From Erythroxylum novogranatense (taxonomy: Eukaryota > Streptophyta > Magnoliopsida > Malpighiales > Erythroxylaceae), in NCBI GenBank assembly GCA_029891385.1, contig CM057228.1:136985475-137049474 (forward strand): DNA of 64,000 nucleotides, written 5' to 3'. This document shows, one piece after another, positions 12,233-24,488 of the stretch. The first letter of the stretch is position 1, and each line of letters opens with the position of its first letter. A program made the position numbers and the translations under genes. The notes beneath the pieces are model-generated. The model worked only from the letters and a program-made list of their open reading frames with translations. It did no database searches and was not told the DNA's origin.

Positions 12233-13597
12233 TCCTAGTGGGCTTGTAATTAAACTGGATGATTGTTACTTTGTACCTATATTAACAAATAACATATTGT
12301 ATGTTTCTTGTCTAAATAATACTAGTTTCCATTTAAATTTCAATAGCAATGGTTGTTCTATTAGTTTGAATGGAATGCTTTATGCTATTAGTACATTATG
12401 CAATGAAATTTACATATTAGATATGTCGCATCCAATTATGAATGTCAATGACACAAAAAGACACAAACTTGATAATTTAAAATCAACTTACTTATAATAT
12501 TATTACTTTGGCCATATAAATAAGAGACGCATAGCTAAGCTCCACAAGAGTGGTAGTTTAGGGTCATTTGATTGTGAATCATATGACGTCTCAATCTTAT
12601 TTATTAGGTAAGATGACTAAGTTACCCTTTAAGAGAAAGGGTGAACGTGCGACTGGAGTGTTAGACCTAATACATTTAGACGTATATGATCCGATGTCTA
12701 TCTATGCCAAAAGTGGTTATCTTTACTTCATTGCCTTTATCGATACGGGTATCTGTATCTGATGAGATACAAATCTGATGCATTTGAAAAGTTTAAACAA
12801 TTTAGAAAATGAAGTAGAAAACCAATTTGGGAAAGGTTTCAAGATGCTACAATCTGATCGAGGTGGGAATACTTATACCAAGAATTTTTAGATTATCTCG
12901 GAGATAATGAGATTTTATCTCAACGGAATCCACCTTACACACCACAACACAATGGTGTGACTGAAAGGTGAAACTGAACCTTATTGGACATGGTACAATC
13001 GATGATGGGCTTTACAAATTTACCAAAATCCTTTTAGGGGTATGCAACCGAGACAACTATTTATTTTCTGAATAGAATTCCATAAAAGATAGTTGATGTT
13101 ACTCTATATGAGATGTGGACTAACAAAAAATCATATCTTTCTCATTGGAAAGTTTGGGATTGTCTTACTTATGTGAAGCAAATAAAATCAGATAAGCTTA
13201 ATGTGAAGTTTGACAAGTGTTTGTTCATAGGATACCCTAAAGAAACAATGAGATATCAATTTTACCTTGTTGAGGAATAAAAAGTGTTTGTTTAAAAACA
13301 TGTTATTTTTTTAGAGAAAGAGTTTCTTTTAAAAGAAGACAGTGAGAACAAAATTGAATTTGGAGAAGTTCAAAATGCTCGAACAGACATGGATCAACTA
13401 CCTAAACCTGAGACAGTGACTCATACAGATGAAGTAACAGTTTTCATAGATCACATAGGATACACTCTGTTCTCGAGAGATATAGATTTCTCGTGATTGA
13501 ACATATTGGCCTATTGCTCATAAAAGGTAATGAGCCTACTAACTATTAAGAGGTTCTGAAGAGTTCAGAGTATGAGAAACGACTTAACACCATGAAA

Positions 13598-13801
13598 GTA
13601 GAAATGGATTTTATTAATAAAAACCAAGTATGGACTTTGGTTGAGACACCCAAAATAATAAAACCCATAATGTGTAAATGAGTTTTCAAAAAGAAAACTG
13701 TAGAAATGGATTTTATTAATAAAAACCAAATATGGACTTTGGTTGAGACACCCAAAATAATAAAACCCATAATGTGTAAATGAGTTTTCAAAAAGAAAAC
13801 T
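13598..13801 (+). repeat. 102-bp in-frame tandem duplication in copia pol
   Basis: Two almost identical copies start with gtagaaatggattttatt at 13598 and 13700. The unit is 34 codons in the RT-proximal region (VEMDFINKNQVWTLVETPK). Each copy contains the same TGA (aaatgagtt), so the stop predates the duplication. Confidence 0.88.
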
Positions 13802-14197
13802 GACGTGGATGGTAACATGATTACCTATAAAGCAAGGCTTATGGCCAAAGGTTTCCATCAAAGACAAGGCATTGATTACGACGAGATCTTCAACTCAGTA
13901 GCAATGCTTATGTAACACCCAATTACCCCCTGGGAGGATACATGGATGCCACCCAAGACAGAACAGACAAAACCAAACATCACACTGATATTTATTTTAT
14001 TTAGTAACTCAAACCCACACACATATATTACATATTGTAAATCTCATAATATAAATCCAAAGAATATTTACAAGTCCAAACAAAGGAAACAAAATACATT
14101 TTCAAACTTTATGAACAGATTCCTTTGGCCAGCGCAGTAGACTTGTCCCAGTCTTTAAACTTTTCGCTCTGAACCTACACGGGACAAATCCACCGTG

Positions 14198-14609
14198 CTA
14201 AGCATATAGCTTAGTGAGTAATAACTAATCTAATTTAATGGATTATCATATAAAATTTAACTTCAGCGTAAGCACGCAGTAAGAAACATTTATCAGAAAA
14301 TCAAACATAACACATTTCAGTACAGATTTACTTACTTATCAGAACTGAATATCACAAGTGGGTATAAACCCGTCAGAATCATAATACAGTTTTTGTCAAA
14401 CACATATCAAAACTGTAAATCCATTTACAGAAGCGGGTAACGGGACTTATACAGGAGATACCGTAATTAGTATCAGCAGGAGAGACATATGTCTCGATAT
14501 CAGGAGACACCAAAGTGTCAAATAACAGGAGACACCAAATTGTCAAATAAAAGGAGACACCAAAGTGTCAAATAACAAGAGCAGCTGCAGACCCTTCTAG
14601 GCATGCCTA
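14198..14609. repeat. Run of distinct perfect palindromes/hairpins in chromovirus LTR
   Basis: Read left to right: CTAAGC-ATATA-GCTTAG (14198-14214), a GGGT-ATAA-ACCC near 14360-14371, CTGTAAAT-CC-ATTTACAG (14413-14430), GATAC-CGTAATTA-GTATC (14457-14474), GAGACATATGTCTC (14482-14495), three 25-bp units each with GACAC-CAAA-GTGTC or a one-base variant (14501-14575), GCAGCTGC (14581-14588) and TAGGCATGCCTA (14598-14609). The arms are different sequences, so this is not one expanded repeat. Confidence 0.88.
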
Positions 14610-15124
14610 TTTACCCACAACTAGGACTTAATAGTTTTAAAACAGAACAAGGTCATTTCAGACATTTCATGTGTAGGCAAATAGCACATCCAAGAAATCA
14701 ATCCTAGACATCATCTAGGTTAACTCACAAAATTGACTATCAAATTACTTATGAAATTATTTACTCAGTATTTACCAAAAGCGCCTCATCGTTTATTGCC
14801 TCGAAGTCCCAATAATGGCGGCAAAGGGTCGTTCCTCTATAATAGGGAACACAGATAAAAATCACTATTGTGCATAATTATTGTATGAAGAATGAGTATG
14901 ATGCATGTTCATAACAAATTCCGGGACCAAACCCTAAATTCTTAACTTATTCCATCATTTACAACTTAAATTATTAAATCCTTAATTCTTAAATAATTCT
15001 GAAAAATTACAAATTTCATATAGAGAGGTAGAAAATTTTCTTACGAATCCAACGCTTCGAGAATCAGGTCATTCGGAGGTCGGATGACAAAGATATGGTC
15101 AAAACAGTGAAGTTTATCACACAC

Positions 15125-15312
15125 AAGTCGACTTATACTTATATAAGTCGACTTACATAACACGATAAGTCGACTTATGCTTACACAAGTCGACTTATCC
15201 ATTAAAATACACACAAGTTGACTTATACTTGCATAACTCGACTTATTGAAGAGCGGAGATGACATTTTCATGAAATAAGTCGACTTATACACCATAACAT
15301 GTCGACTTATAC
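15125..15312. repeat. Cluster of AAGTCGACTT palindromes in chromovirus LTR 1
   Basis: Eight copies, some with one mismatch (aagttgactt, aactcgactt, atgtcgactt), lie in about 190 bp, commonly flanked as ATAAGTCGACTTAT. A 30-bp unrelated spacer splits the last two copies from the rest. Confidence 0.9.
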
Positions 15313-15477
15313 CACTGTTCATCGTCTTCTTCACCAAACCAGACGTAACAACAAAGTTTTTTTCCATTTTTCTTTCCATTTCATCACTTCTAAAAGTCCA
15401 TTAAGCTTGTTTAAACCCACTAAAGCTTCCAACCAACTCAGAAATAAATTAAAACTTCAAATATCACTAATCCGAAT

Positions 15478-15481
<4 letters not shown>

Positions 15482-15511
<30 letters not shown>
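15482..15511. repeat. CT microsatellite in chromovirus LTR 1
   Basis: (CT)15. The same site in the partner LTR (24660-24683) has (CT)12. Confidence 0.95.
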
Positions 15512-15514
<3 letters not shown>

Positions 15515-16582
15515 GTGTATTTTCAAAACTCCACGGTATCTTTCATTTTTCTCCTTGAAACACCACTCCTTGTTATGCTCTATGTTTTCTTTATCTACTC
15601 TTACACCTTTCTTCACTCATCCCAACCTCACCAAATCATTTTCCTTACCAACCAACACGTGTAAACTCTCCAAAACATTCATACTGAACAGAGCATCCCG
15701 AACTACTAGTCTAAAACTCAAGCATATAACCATATTCTTACCCTGTTTTATCACCAACCCAGAACAGGACGTATATATATATATATAGGTCTTAGTTTTG
15801 TTTTAAACCAAGCATGAAAAACAAAGTAACAACATATCGGTTTTTCTCAAATACAAAACGGATCATATAGATATGTAGATATCTCAAGCTTTCAAAGTCA
15901 TGCATGCACGTTATTATTAACACCTTAAACACAGTATAGTTACTTACCTCAGCCACGAAAATCACCAACTGATGGACACAAGCAGAGAATATTTTCGGAA
16001 ATGTTTAAGCAAGTGCTTTCTTCCACTTATAAGAAGAAACAATGGCAGAGAAAAAACTACAGACATTTTGCATGAAGGACAAGTATCAAGGACGTGTCGT
16101 ATTAATATAGTTAAATGTCTCTTTTACAAGCTTCCACGAGTCACTGAATACTTGGTCCTAGTCCATATTTTGATTATTATTCTTAAAACAAACAAATACA
16201 TTATTATTATTTTATTAATAAATTATTCTTTTTAAACCAAATACATTGTTTTGAATTCTTATGACAAACAAATACCCAAAAGTTTCAGACAACTTCCGAA
16301 AATTCACCAAAATTCTGACATAAAATAATGACTCGTAAAATAAATTTTCAACTCAAAATTAATTCACCATCAATTTCTAAAAATATTTGAAGTATACAAA
16401 AATTACGAAAAATATAATAATAATGTCCAAATCACTCCGAAGTTTCATTTAACCAAATTACCCGGAAAATGCCATGAATGCATGCCAAAATACTTATGCA
16501 CAATTTAAGCAAATATTTAATAAGAAATAACAAACATAATTCGTACTATTTAATATTCTAACCCCTAATTTGGAGAGTTACA

Positions 16583-16594
16583 ACTCTTCCCTCC
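16583..16594 (-). other. Polypurine tract of chromovirus
   Basis: On the minus strand GGAGGGAAGAGT lies between the pol stop (TAA, 16597-16595) and the 3' LTR end at 16582. The order FEDKIS-stop, polypurine tract, LTR is typical of plant chromoviruses. Confidence 0.85.
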
Positions 16595-19500
16595 TTAAGA
16601 AATTTTGTCCTCGAAATTCATACCTGATTCGAATAATTGCGGATACTGAGCTTTCATGATTTCCTCTGGTTCCCAGGTTGCTTCCTCAAGTCCATGATGT
16701 TGCCAGAGAACTTTTACTAACGGTATTGACTTGTTTCAGAGTTGTTTCACTTCTCTGGCTAATATAGAAATTGGCCCTTCTACATACGACAAATCCTGTT
16801 GTACCTGAATCTCTTGCACTGGAATCTTATGTGAGACGTCAGATCGGTACCTCCTCAACATAGAAACATGAAACACATCATGCAGTCTGGTCAATTCTCC
16901 AGGAAGAGCTAACTGATAAGCTACGGGTCCAACCCTCTTCAGAATTTCATAAGGCCCAATGAATCGCAGACTAAGCTTACCCTTCTTCCCAAACCGAAGT
17001 ATGTGTTTCCATGGTGACACTTTTAGAAACACCTTATCACCCACTTGAAACTCAATATCCATCCTTTTTAGATCAGCATAAGACTTCTGCCTATCACTGG
17101 CAGCTTTCAATCTTTGTTGAATAATCTGAATCTTTTCTTCAGTATCTCTTACAATGTCTAGCCCGATCATCTTATTTTCACTCAGCTCCGTCCAACATGC
17201 CGGAGTTCTACACTTCCTACCATACAACGCTTCATAAGGTGCCATGCCGATGCTCGTCTGATAACTGTTGTTATAGGCAAACTCCATCAAAGTCAGATAA
17301 TTATCCCAACTCCCGGGAAACTCTAACACACAACCCCTCAACATATCTTCCAAAATCTGTATAACTCGTTCGATTGTCCATCATCGAGGATGGAAAGCGA
17401 TCTTGAATTTAAGTTGAGTACCCAATGCTTCAGTAAACTTTTCCGAATCTCAAGTAAATCGAGGATCACGATCGAAATAATCGACAATGGTACTCCATGC
17501 ATCTTACAATCTCATTCACATATAAATCTGCAAGCCTATCCAATGAATAGTCGGAATGAGCAGTAGAAAATGAGCGGACTTGGTGAACTTATCCTGATGA
17601 CCCATACCGCATCACGCTTCCTTTGAAAAGAGGAAGTCCAGTAACAAAGTCCATGGCAATGTTATCCCATTTCCATTGAGGAATAGGAATAGGATTTAAC
17701 AAACCAGATGGAACCTGGTGTTCAGCCTTCACCTGCTGGCATGTCAGACATTTTGCTACATAATCCACAACTTCCCGTTTCATACCTGCCCACCAATAAT
17801 ACTGCTTCAGATCCTGATACATCTTGTTTCCACCCGGATGTATAGTAAATGTTGTATTATGAGCCTCAAACAACAACTTTTTCCTCAATTCATCATTTGC
17901 TGGCACACACAACCGATCCTTATAATACAATTCACCACCACCCTGCACAGAAAACTCAGTCTGTTTACCTTCCTGAGTAGCCAAGATAAGTTGTTGTAAC
18001 TTATCATCAGCTCTTTGAGCATTACAAATCTCCTGTCTCAACGTGGACCTTGCTATCAATTGAGCCATCAAGGCTCCATCAGATCTCAACTTCCATCCAA
18101 TCTGCTTCAACGATAAAGCCGAGATAGTCTTTCGACTTAAGGCATCTGCTACAACATTGACCTTACCCGGATGGTAGTCAACAATGCAATCATAGTCTTT
18201 AAATATTTCCAACCAACGTCGTTGTCTCAAATTAAGTTCATACGTATGGCGGATACTTTGAACTTTATGATGCGTGAAAATTCTACACCTTTCACCATAC
18301 GAGATAGTGCCGCCAAATTTTAAGGCAAACACTCTTCTGCAAGTTCCAGATCATGAGTAGGGTAATTCGTTCATGAGTCTTTAGTTGCCTAGAAACATAA
18401 GCAACTACCTTTCCTTCCTGCATCAATACACAACCTAAACCAATTCCAGATGCATCGGTATACATAACATACTCCTTACCGGTAGTAGGTTGAACTAATC
18501 TGAGAGCTTGAGAAGCATACTCTTGTTGATCAAAACTACTCGACATCTATCGGACGTTCATACTTCACTCCCTTCCGCAAAAGTTTAGTTAAAGGGGATG
18601 CTATCACTGAAAACCCCTTAACAAACCGACGATAATAACCAGCTAGACCAAGAAAACTTCTTACTTCCGTCACATTCCGTGGCGGTTTCTAATTCACAAT
18701 CGCCTCTATCTTACTAGGATCAATTCTAATTCCTTCAGTAGAGACTACATGCCCTAAAAATGATATCTCCTGAAGCCAGAAATCACATTTACTCAACTTT
18801 GCATACAACTGTCTTTCCCGTAGGGTCTGTAATACAATTCGGAGATGTTCACTATGATCATGTTCAGTCCTAGAGTAGACCAGGATATCATCAATAAACA
18901 CCACAACAAACTGGTCCAAATAAGGCCTGAAGACTCTATTCATCAAATCCATGAATGCTGCAGGAGCATTAGTTAACCCGAATGGCATTACCAGAAATTC
19001 ATAATGTCCATAACGGGTCCTAAATGCAGTCTTTGGCACATCCACATCCTTGACCCGAAGCTGATAATACCCTGATCGCAGATCTATCTTCTAAAACACG
19101 CCTGCATCTCTCAACTGATCAAATAGATCGTCAATTCGTGGCAGCGGATACCTATTCTTCACTGTGACTCTATTTAACTGCCTGTAGTCAATGCACATTC
19201 TCAGTGTACCATCCTTCTTCTTCACAAATAACACCGGTGCACACAACGGTGATACACTTGGTCTGATAAACCCCTTATCCAGAAGTTCTTGTAACTGCAA
19301 CTTCAACTCCTTTAACTCAGTAAGAGCCATTCTATACGGTGCTCTGGATATAGGAGCGGTACCAGGCACAACTTCAATAGATAACTCCACTTCCCTTTCT
19401 GGAGGAAGTCCAGGCAATTCCTCAGGAAAAACATCTGGAAACTCATTCACTACAGGAATCTCAATCAGTTTCTCCATAGCACCATCCTTCTTGGAATCAA

Positions 19501-20182
19501 GTACAAAAGCTAGATAAGCTTCACACCCCTTCCTGAGAAGCTTTTGAGCTTGCATAACAGATACTACATTAGTCAGAGCACGTGTGCAACCACCATGAAA
19601 TACAAGCTCAGACTGGTCGGGCCTCCTCAAGAAAACTGTCTTAGCCTTACAGTCAATTACTGCCTGATGTTTAGACAGCCAATCCATACCCAGAATCAGA
19701 TCAAATTCGTGAAACGACAATTTAATCAGATCTGCTGCATACTCACTTCCCTGAATCATAACTGGACAATTCCTAATCACCTGATTCACCAACACATTAC
19801 TACCCAGAGGACTAGTCACATGCATGTCATATTCTAATTGATCTATAAGCATCTCCTTATCAAACATTTCTCCAGCACATATATATGAATGTGAAGATCC
19901 AGGATCAATTAATGCATACAATTCAGAACCAAAGAGAGAAACCATACCAACAATGACATCTGGTGCATCCTGATCCTCACGAGCTTTCAGTGCATAAGCT
20001 CGAGCTGAAGTAGAAGGCACAGCTGGTCGATTCACAGTTTTTGAGTACGAGCTCGGATTAGCCCTGTTCTGATTATATCCGCCTCGACCTCTTCCTCGAC
20101 CTCTGTTCCCAACTGATGCATGAGAAACCTCTCCACTAGCTCGTGCTATCCCAGACTGTCTCAGAGGGCAATTTGCAATCAT
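16595..20182 (-). pseudogene. Chromovirus pol: protease, RT, RNase H, integrase, chromodomain
   Basis: Going down the minus strand: protease [12 protein letters not shown] near 19910, RT from about 19430 ([32 protein letters not shown], then [15 protein letters not shown] with the catalytic Asp pair), RNase H near 18330-18540 (YTDASGIGLGCVL), integrase zinc region and core near 17600-17900 (KCLTCQQVKAEHQVPSGLL, WDNIAMDFVTGLP), integrase C-terminal part (SIGMAPYEALYGRKCRTP, GPYEILKRVGPVAYQL) and a chromodomain end (HHGLEEATWEPEEIM). Frame breaks lie near 19085, 18680, 18550-18600, 18330 and between 17590 and 17355, and a stop sits in the chromodomain start near 16738. The element cannot make its own full polyprotein. 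Confidence 0.92.
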
Positions 20183-22985
20183 ATGCTCTGTACTGCCACA
20201 ACGAAAACATGCACCTGTAACTCTCCAACAGACACCCTAATGGTGACTAGAGCATTGTGGGCACTCCGGAGCACCAGAACCTCGACCCCCAGAAGAACCC
20301 CTATTAGAGGTAGTCGATGCAGGAAAGTTTTGTTGCCTTCCCTGTATCGCAGACCTTTGAGCAACTCTCGGTGCAGAGGAAGTACCTTCCCGACTTCGTT
20401 TCCCTGAAGACTGACTTCCTCTATTAAAGCCTCTTCTCTGACTTCTTTCTTTCCTGATCGTCTCTTATCTTTCTACTTTTATTGCAGCCTGTACCAACTG
20501 ATGGTAAGTAAATTGTGGTAACAGAGTGAATGCTGCCAGATGCTCCTTAATAGAGTCATGCAAACCCTCCTCGAATTGATGACATCGGAACTCTTGATCA
20601 AGACAGATTAGGGCATACTTACTAAGCCGATTGAACTCCCGATCATACTCGAAAGAACAAACTCTCTGCTTTTGATTCAGAAATTGTTTCCACCGATCCT
20701 TCCTGTAAGCTTCCGTCACGTACTTAGTCTTAAATTCTTGGGCAAAGAATTTCCAAGTCAGAGGCACCGGTAGCTGAGGACTCCTAAGGACAAACTTCCA
20801 CTATTCATAAGCTGCTCCCTGTAGAAGGGAAACAACACAGTGAACCATCTGCTCTGCTGGACAACAAATCTCATCCAGTACCCTCTTCACCTTCTCAATC
20901 CAGAACTCGGCCCCTTCAGATTCCTCCAGAGAAGTCCCGGAAAATTCTTATTATACTTCCTCAACTGATCAATCGGAGCCTTAGGTGTTGTCATTCGATG
21001 TAACAAAGTCATCATATCCTGAGACAACTTCACCAAAGCTTCTCCCTGAGCTGGAGGAGGAGGTGGAACCTCAGCTTCACCTCGATTGACCCTTGTGTTA
21101 GAGTAGTGCCCTAAAGGCAATCCCCTTTAGCGCTTTTTGTTCATAGTCATGTACAGACTTTATGAATAAATAAAGAAAGGCATGTTTCATTTATTTGATG
21201 TTCTTTATGAATTGATATTGATTTTTAATCAAATTAATGAAGTCCATGATATATGACATAGCATGAAGGAAATTATGATGTGATCATAATCCTGAGATTC
21301 CTATCATGTGCAATTATGTCAATATCTAAATTTTCCTAGTCATAGGATTAATGAGGCTGGACATCATTAATCCGGACAGACTAACATATGTCATACTCCT
21401 TGATTGGATCAGCGGTGGATCTCGAAGCTGTAAATATGAGATATTTAGAGTTGACATATGGATGCTTACTAGTGGTAGTAAGTTCATTGGATGACTGCCA
21501 TGAGATCATCACATGGATTTAATGTCGGTGATAATCTCATCATAGAATGGTGCAAGTATCCTTAGACTTGAGGTACTCGAGGATATCTTGAATCTTGATC
21601 ACGCATTTTGACTCTATTCCTTGTGGCCTTCCAGAGGTTACTCATAGGATGGTGCTTGGAGTGCAGTTTGAGGTATTGAAGGTAATTGAGTAGCCAATAA
21701 AGGATTCATCACTTACGAGAGAATGAAGAGATACCCTGCCTCGTCGGGATCATTACTTTAAGTCTCGGCGAGCATGACTATGTCATGAAGAGTGTCTTCA
21801 TGGACATATAAAGTAATGAGTCCTCGGCGAGGCGATTTCACTAGGCTAGACTTCGGTGCGGTAGAGTTGACATATTGGCCATACTCATAACCAAGTGGGG
21901 TATAGGATGATGAAAGGACGAATTGCACATGAATTATACATGGAAGGGTTCGTGATACGGTTCGTGATGAATTCATCAAACCGATTACTTTCCGGTCAAT
22001 TGGGGGTCATGACGTGTTGCTAGATACCGCTCATGACTTGCTCAGATTAATTGTTAATCTAAGTGGCCAACATAACCGGGAACCTAAAGGGTCACACGCA
22101 TAAGAGTGACTCAGAGAATCCGTAAAATAGTTTTGGACAGAGTTCCAATATATGGAGAGCAACAAGATTAAATGGATCCCGATGAGATCGAGATATGTCC
22201 CGATGAGATCGCGACATCGATATTGCTGAAAAAGGTTTCCGGGGGTTTATCCCATATCGGGACCCGGTAGGCCGGTAGGACCGACCCTAGTGTGACTGGA
22301 CCACTTCAGCATTAATATATATATATATATATATATATTAATTAAAGAATTAATTAATTAATATATATATATATGTGAAACGTGGATGATGGAGAGGAAG
22401 CTTTATCATCTTTAACTTTATATATATATATATATATATATAAGGCTAAAACGTGGATGGCTTAGATGTTTCCTTTTTATGACTTGTCAAAAGTCTTTTA
22501 AAGAAAAGACAAATGGCAAAGGGTGAGAGGAAGCTTGATGTTCGTGGGTTTTAAAGGAGTAGATGAAAATGAAGTTTGAGAATGCTTTCGAAGCATCTGA
22601 ACATCATCTTCAAGCTCTCCATTTTCTCTTCTTCTCTAAGCTTTCCAGCGTTGATTCAAGCTCTCGAAGAGGAGGTAGGCTCTAGCAGCTTTATTCATTC
22701 TAGTTATTCCGGGTCAAAGGTGTTTGATCCGGTTAGGTTTTCGATCTCTGCGTGGATACCTTTAGAGATAGTCTCTATTGGCTATTCGGGTTTGAGTTTT
22801 CATACCGACCAGGGATTACGGGTTTGGGAAGGTCCAGGAATAAAATTTTTGTTTTCCTTTGCTGAAACATGTGATGTTCCTCCCGGGATTTTCCTACACC
22901 TTGACGGTCCAGGTATTTCAGAACAAGTTTGCTCCGGCTGATTACTCTCAGCAACTTCGTCAACAAATTCGTGAGATCCTTCCAT
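20183..22985 (-). pseudogene. Chromovirus gag, split by a solo copia LTR
   Basis: The gag starts at ATG 22985-22983 (MEGSHEFVDEVAESN), is interrupted at 22899-22903 by the solo LTR insertion, and resumes at 21090 (RGEAEVPPPPPAQGEALVKL). It then shows the retrotransposon gag domain (VPLTWKFFAQEFKTKYV, near 20500-20765) and a zinc knuckle [14 protein letters not shown] near 20185-20210. A frameshift occurs near 20930, and stops near 20800, 20467 and 20240. The start is chosen because it is the first ATG after primer site and leader and heads the only fitting frame. Confidence 0.88.
21096..22898 (+). repeat. Solo LTR of copia family A, nested in chromovirus gag (1803 bp)
   Basis: It starts TGTTAGAGTAGTGCCC and ends ATTTTCCTACA, like the LTR at 3121-4898. 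It is flanked by ccttg at 21091-21095 and ccttg at 22899-22903, a 5-bp target-site duplication. No internal copia sequence is present, so the element collapsed by LTR-LTR recombination. TA microsatellites lie near 22315-22375 and 22418-22442. Being intact and inside a young chromovirus, this is the most recent datable insertion in the first nest. Confidence 0.95.
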
Positions 22986-23090
22986 CGTAATTTCTAAAGA
23001 CAAAACATGGGATCTGCATTAGGCCAAAACACAACTTAGACACTCAGCGGAAAACAATAGGCAGCGGTGGTTAAGCGAACCGCTAAACTT

Positions 23091-23102
23091 GCTCTGATAC
23101 CA
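23091..23102 (-). other. Primer binding site of chromovirus
   Basis: On the minus strand TGGTATCAGAGC begins five bases after the 5' LTR end at 23108. It is complementary to initiator tRNA-Met. Confidence 0.92.
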
Positions 23103-23394
23103 AAAGATGTAACACCCAATTACCCCCTGGGAGGATACATGGATGCCACCCAAGACAAAACAGACAAAACCAAACATCACACTGATATTTATTTTATCTA
23201 GTAACTCAAACCCACACACATATATTACATATTGTAAATCTCAGAATATAAATCTAAAGAATATTTACAAGTCCAAACAAAGGAAACAAAATACATTTTC
23301 AAACTTTATAAACAGATTCCTTTGGCCAGCGCAGTAGACTTGTCCCAGTCTTTAAACTCTTCACTCTGAACCTACACGGGGCAAATCCACCGTG

Positions 23395-23781
23395 CTAAGC
23401 ATATAGCTTAGTGAGTAATAACTAATCTAATTTAATGGATTATCATATAAAATTTAACTTCAGCGTAAGCACGCAGTAAGAAACATTTATCAGAAAATCA
23501 AACATAACACATTTCAGTACAGATTCACTTACTTATCAGAACTGAATATCACAAGTGGGTATAAACCCGTCAGAATCATAATACAGTTTTTGTCAAACAC
23601 ATATCAAGATTGTAAATCCATTTACAGAAGCGGGTAACGAGACTTATACAGGAGATACCGTAATTAGTATCAGCAGGAGAGACATATTTCTCGATATCAG
23701 GAGACACCAAAGTGTCAAATAACAGGAGACACCAAAGTGTCAAATAATAGGAGCAGCTGCAGACCCTTCTAGGCATGCCTA
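23395..23781. repeat. Hairpin block, chromovirus LTR 2 copy
   Basis: Same order as 14198-14609: CTAAGC/GCTTAG, GATAC/GTATC, GACAC-CAAA-GTGTC twice, GCAGCTGC, TAGGCATGCCTA. The CTGTAAAT arm has one change (ttgtaaat), and the GAGACATATGTCTC palindrome is broken by one base. Confidence 0.85.
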
Positions 23782-24302
23782 TTTACCCACAACTAGGACT
23801 TAACAATTTTAAAACAGAACAAGGTCATTTCAGATATTTCATGTGTAGGCAAATAGCACATCCAAGAAATCAATCCTAGACATCATCTAGGTTAACTCAC
23901 AAAATTGACTATCCAAATTACTTACTGAAATTATTTACCTGTATTACTTACCAAAAACCGCCCTTACTATTTATTGCCTCGAAGTCCCGGCAATATCTGG
24001 CAGTGGTCGTTCCTCTATAATAGGGAACACAGATAAAAATCACTATTGTGCATAATTATTGTATGAAGAATGAGTATGATGCATGTTCATAACAAATTCC
24101 GGGACCAAACCCTAAATTCTTAACTTATTCCATCATTTACAACTTAAATTATTAAATCCTTAATTCTTAATTAATTCTAAAAAATTACAAATTTCATATA
24201 GAGAGGTAGAAAATTTTCTTACGAATCCAACGCTTTGAGAATAAGGTCATTCAGAGGTCGGATGACAAAGATATGGTCAAAACAGTGAAGTTTATCACAC
24301 AC

Positions 24303-24488
24303 AAGTCGACTTATACTTATATAAGTCGACTTACATAACACGATAAGTTGACTTATGCTTACACAAGTCGACTTATCCATTAAAATACACACAAGTTGAC
24401 TTATACTTGCATAACTCGACTTATTGAAGAGCGGAGATGACATTTTCATGAAATAAGTCGACTTATACACCATAACAAGTCTACTTAT
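24303..24488. repeat. AAGTCGACTT cluster, chromovirus LTR 2 copy
   Basis: Eight copies in the same spacing as 15125-15312. Compared with LTR 1, the third copy has decayed (aagttgactt) and the last is aagtctactt instead of atgtcgactt. Confidence 0.9.

Larger units (their letters stand above)
11344..13905 (+). pseudogene. Copia family A gag-protease-integrase and start of RT, part 1
   Basis: From ATG 11344 the frame shows the gag start (LRSLLDSNKLTG, RIVLRSEELGYV) with stops soon after. Then come a Lys-rich region, a protease-like WILDTGCGSHI segment near 12000, the pre-integrase domain, integrase start (LDLIHLDVYDP, 12680-12720), a decayed integrase core (QSDRGGN) and the N-terminus of RT (KARLMAKGFHQRQG), where the nested element interrupts at 13906-13910. 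There are many stops and frameshifts. Two in-frame tandem duplications lie inside, at 12071 and 13598. Confidence 0.85.
13911..16582 (-). repeat. 3' LTR of chromovirus (2672 bp)
   Basis: It pairs with 23108-25756. Differences seen: a 25-bp unit repeated three times here (14501, 14526, 14551) against two in the partner, (CT)15 at 15482-15511 against (CT)12, and scattered substitutions. Both copies contain the hairpin block and the AAGTCGACTT cluster. Reading frames inside (near 15041-15790) are repeated in the partner LTR and show no protein family. Confidence 0.95.

Noticed and set aside
15299..15788. Frames rich in Leu/Ser (LSLSLSLS), also at 24585-24939
   Set aside because: Translations of the CT microsatellite within the chromovirus LTRs.
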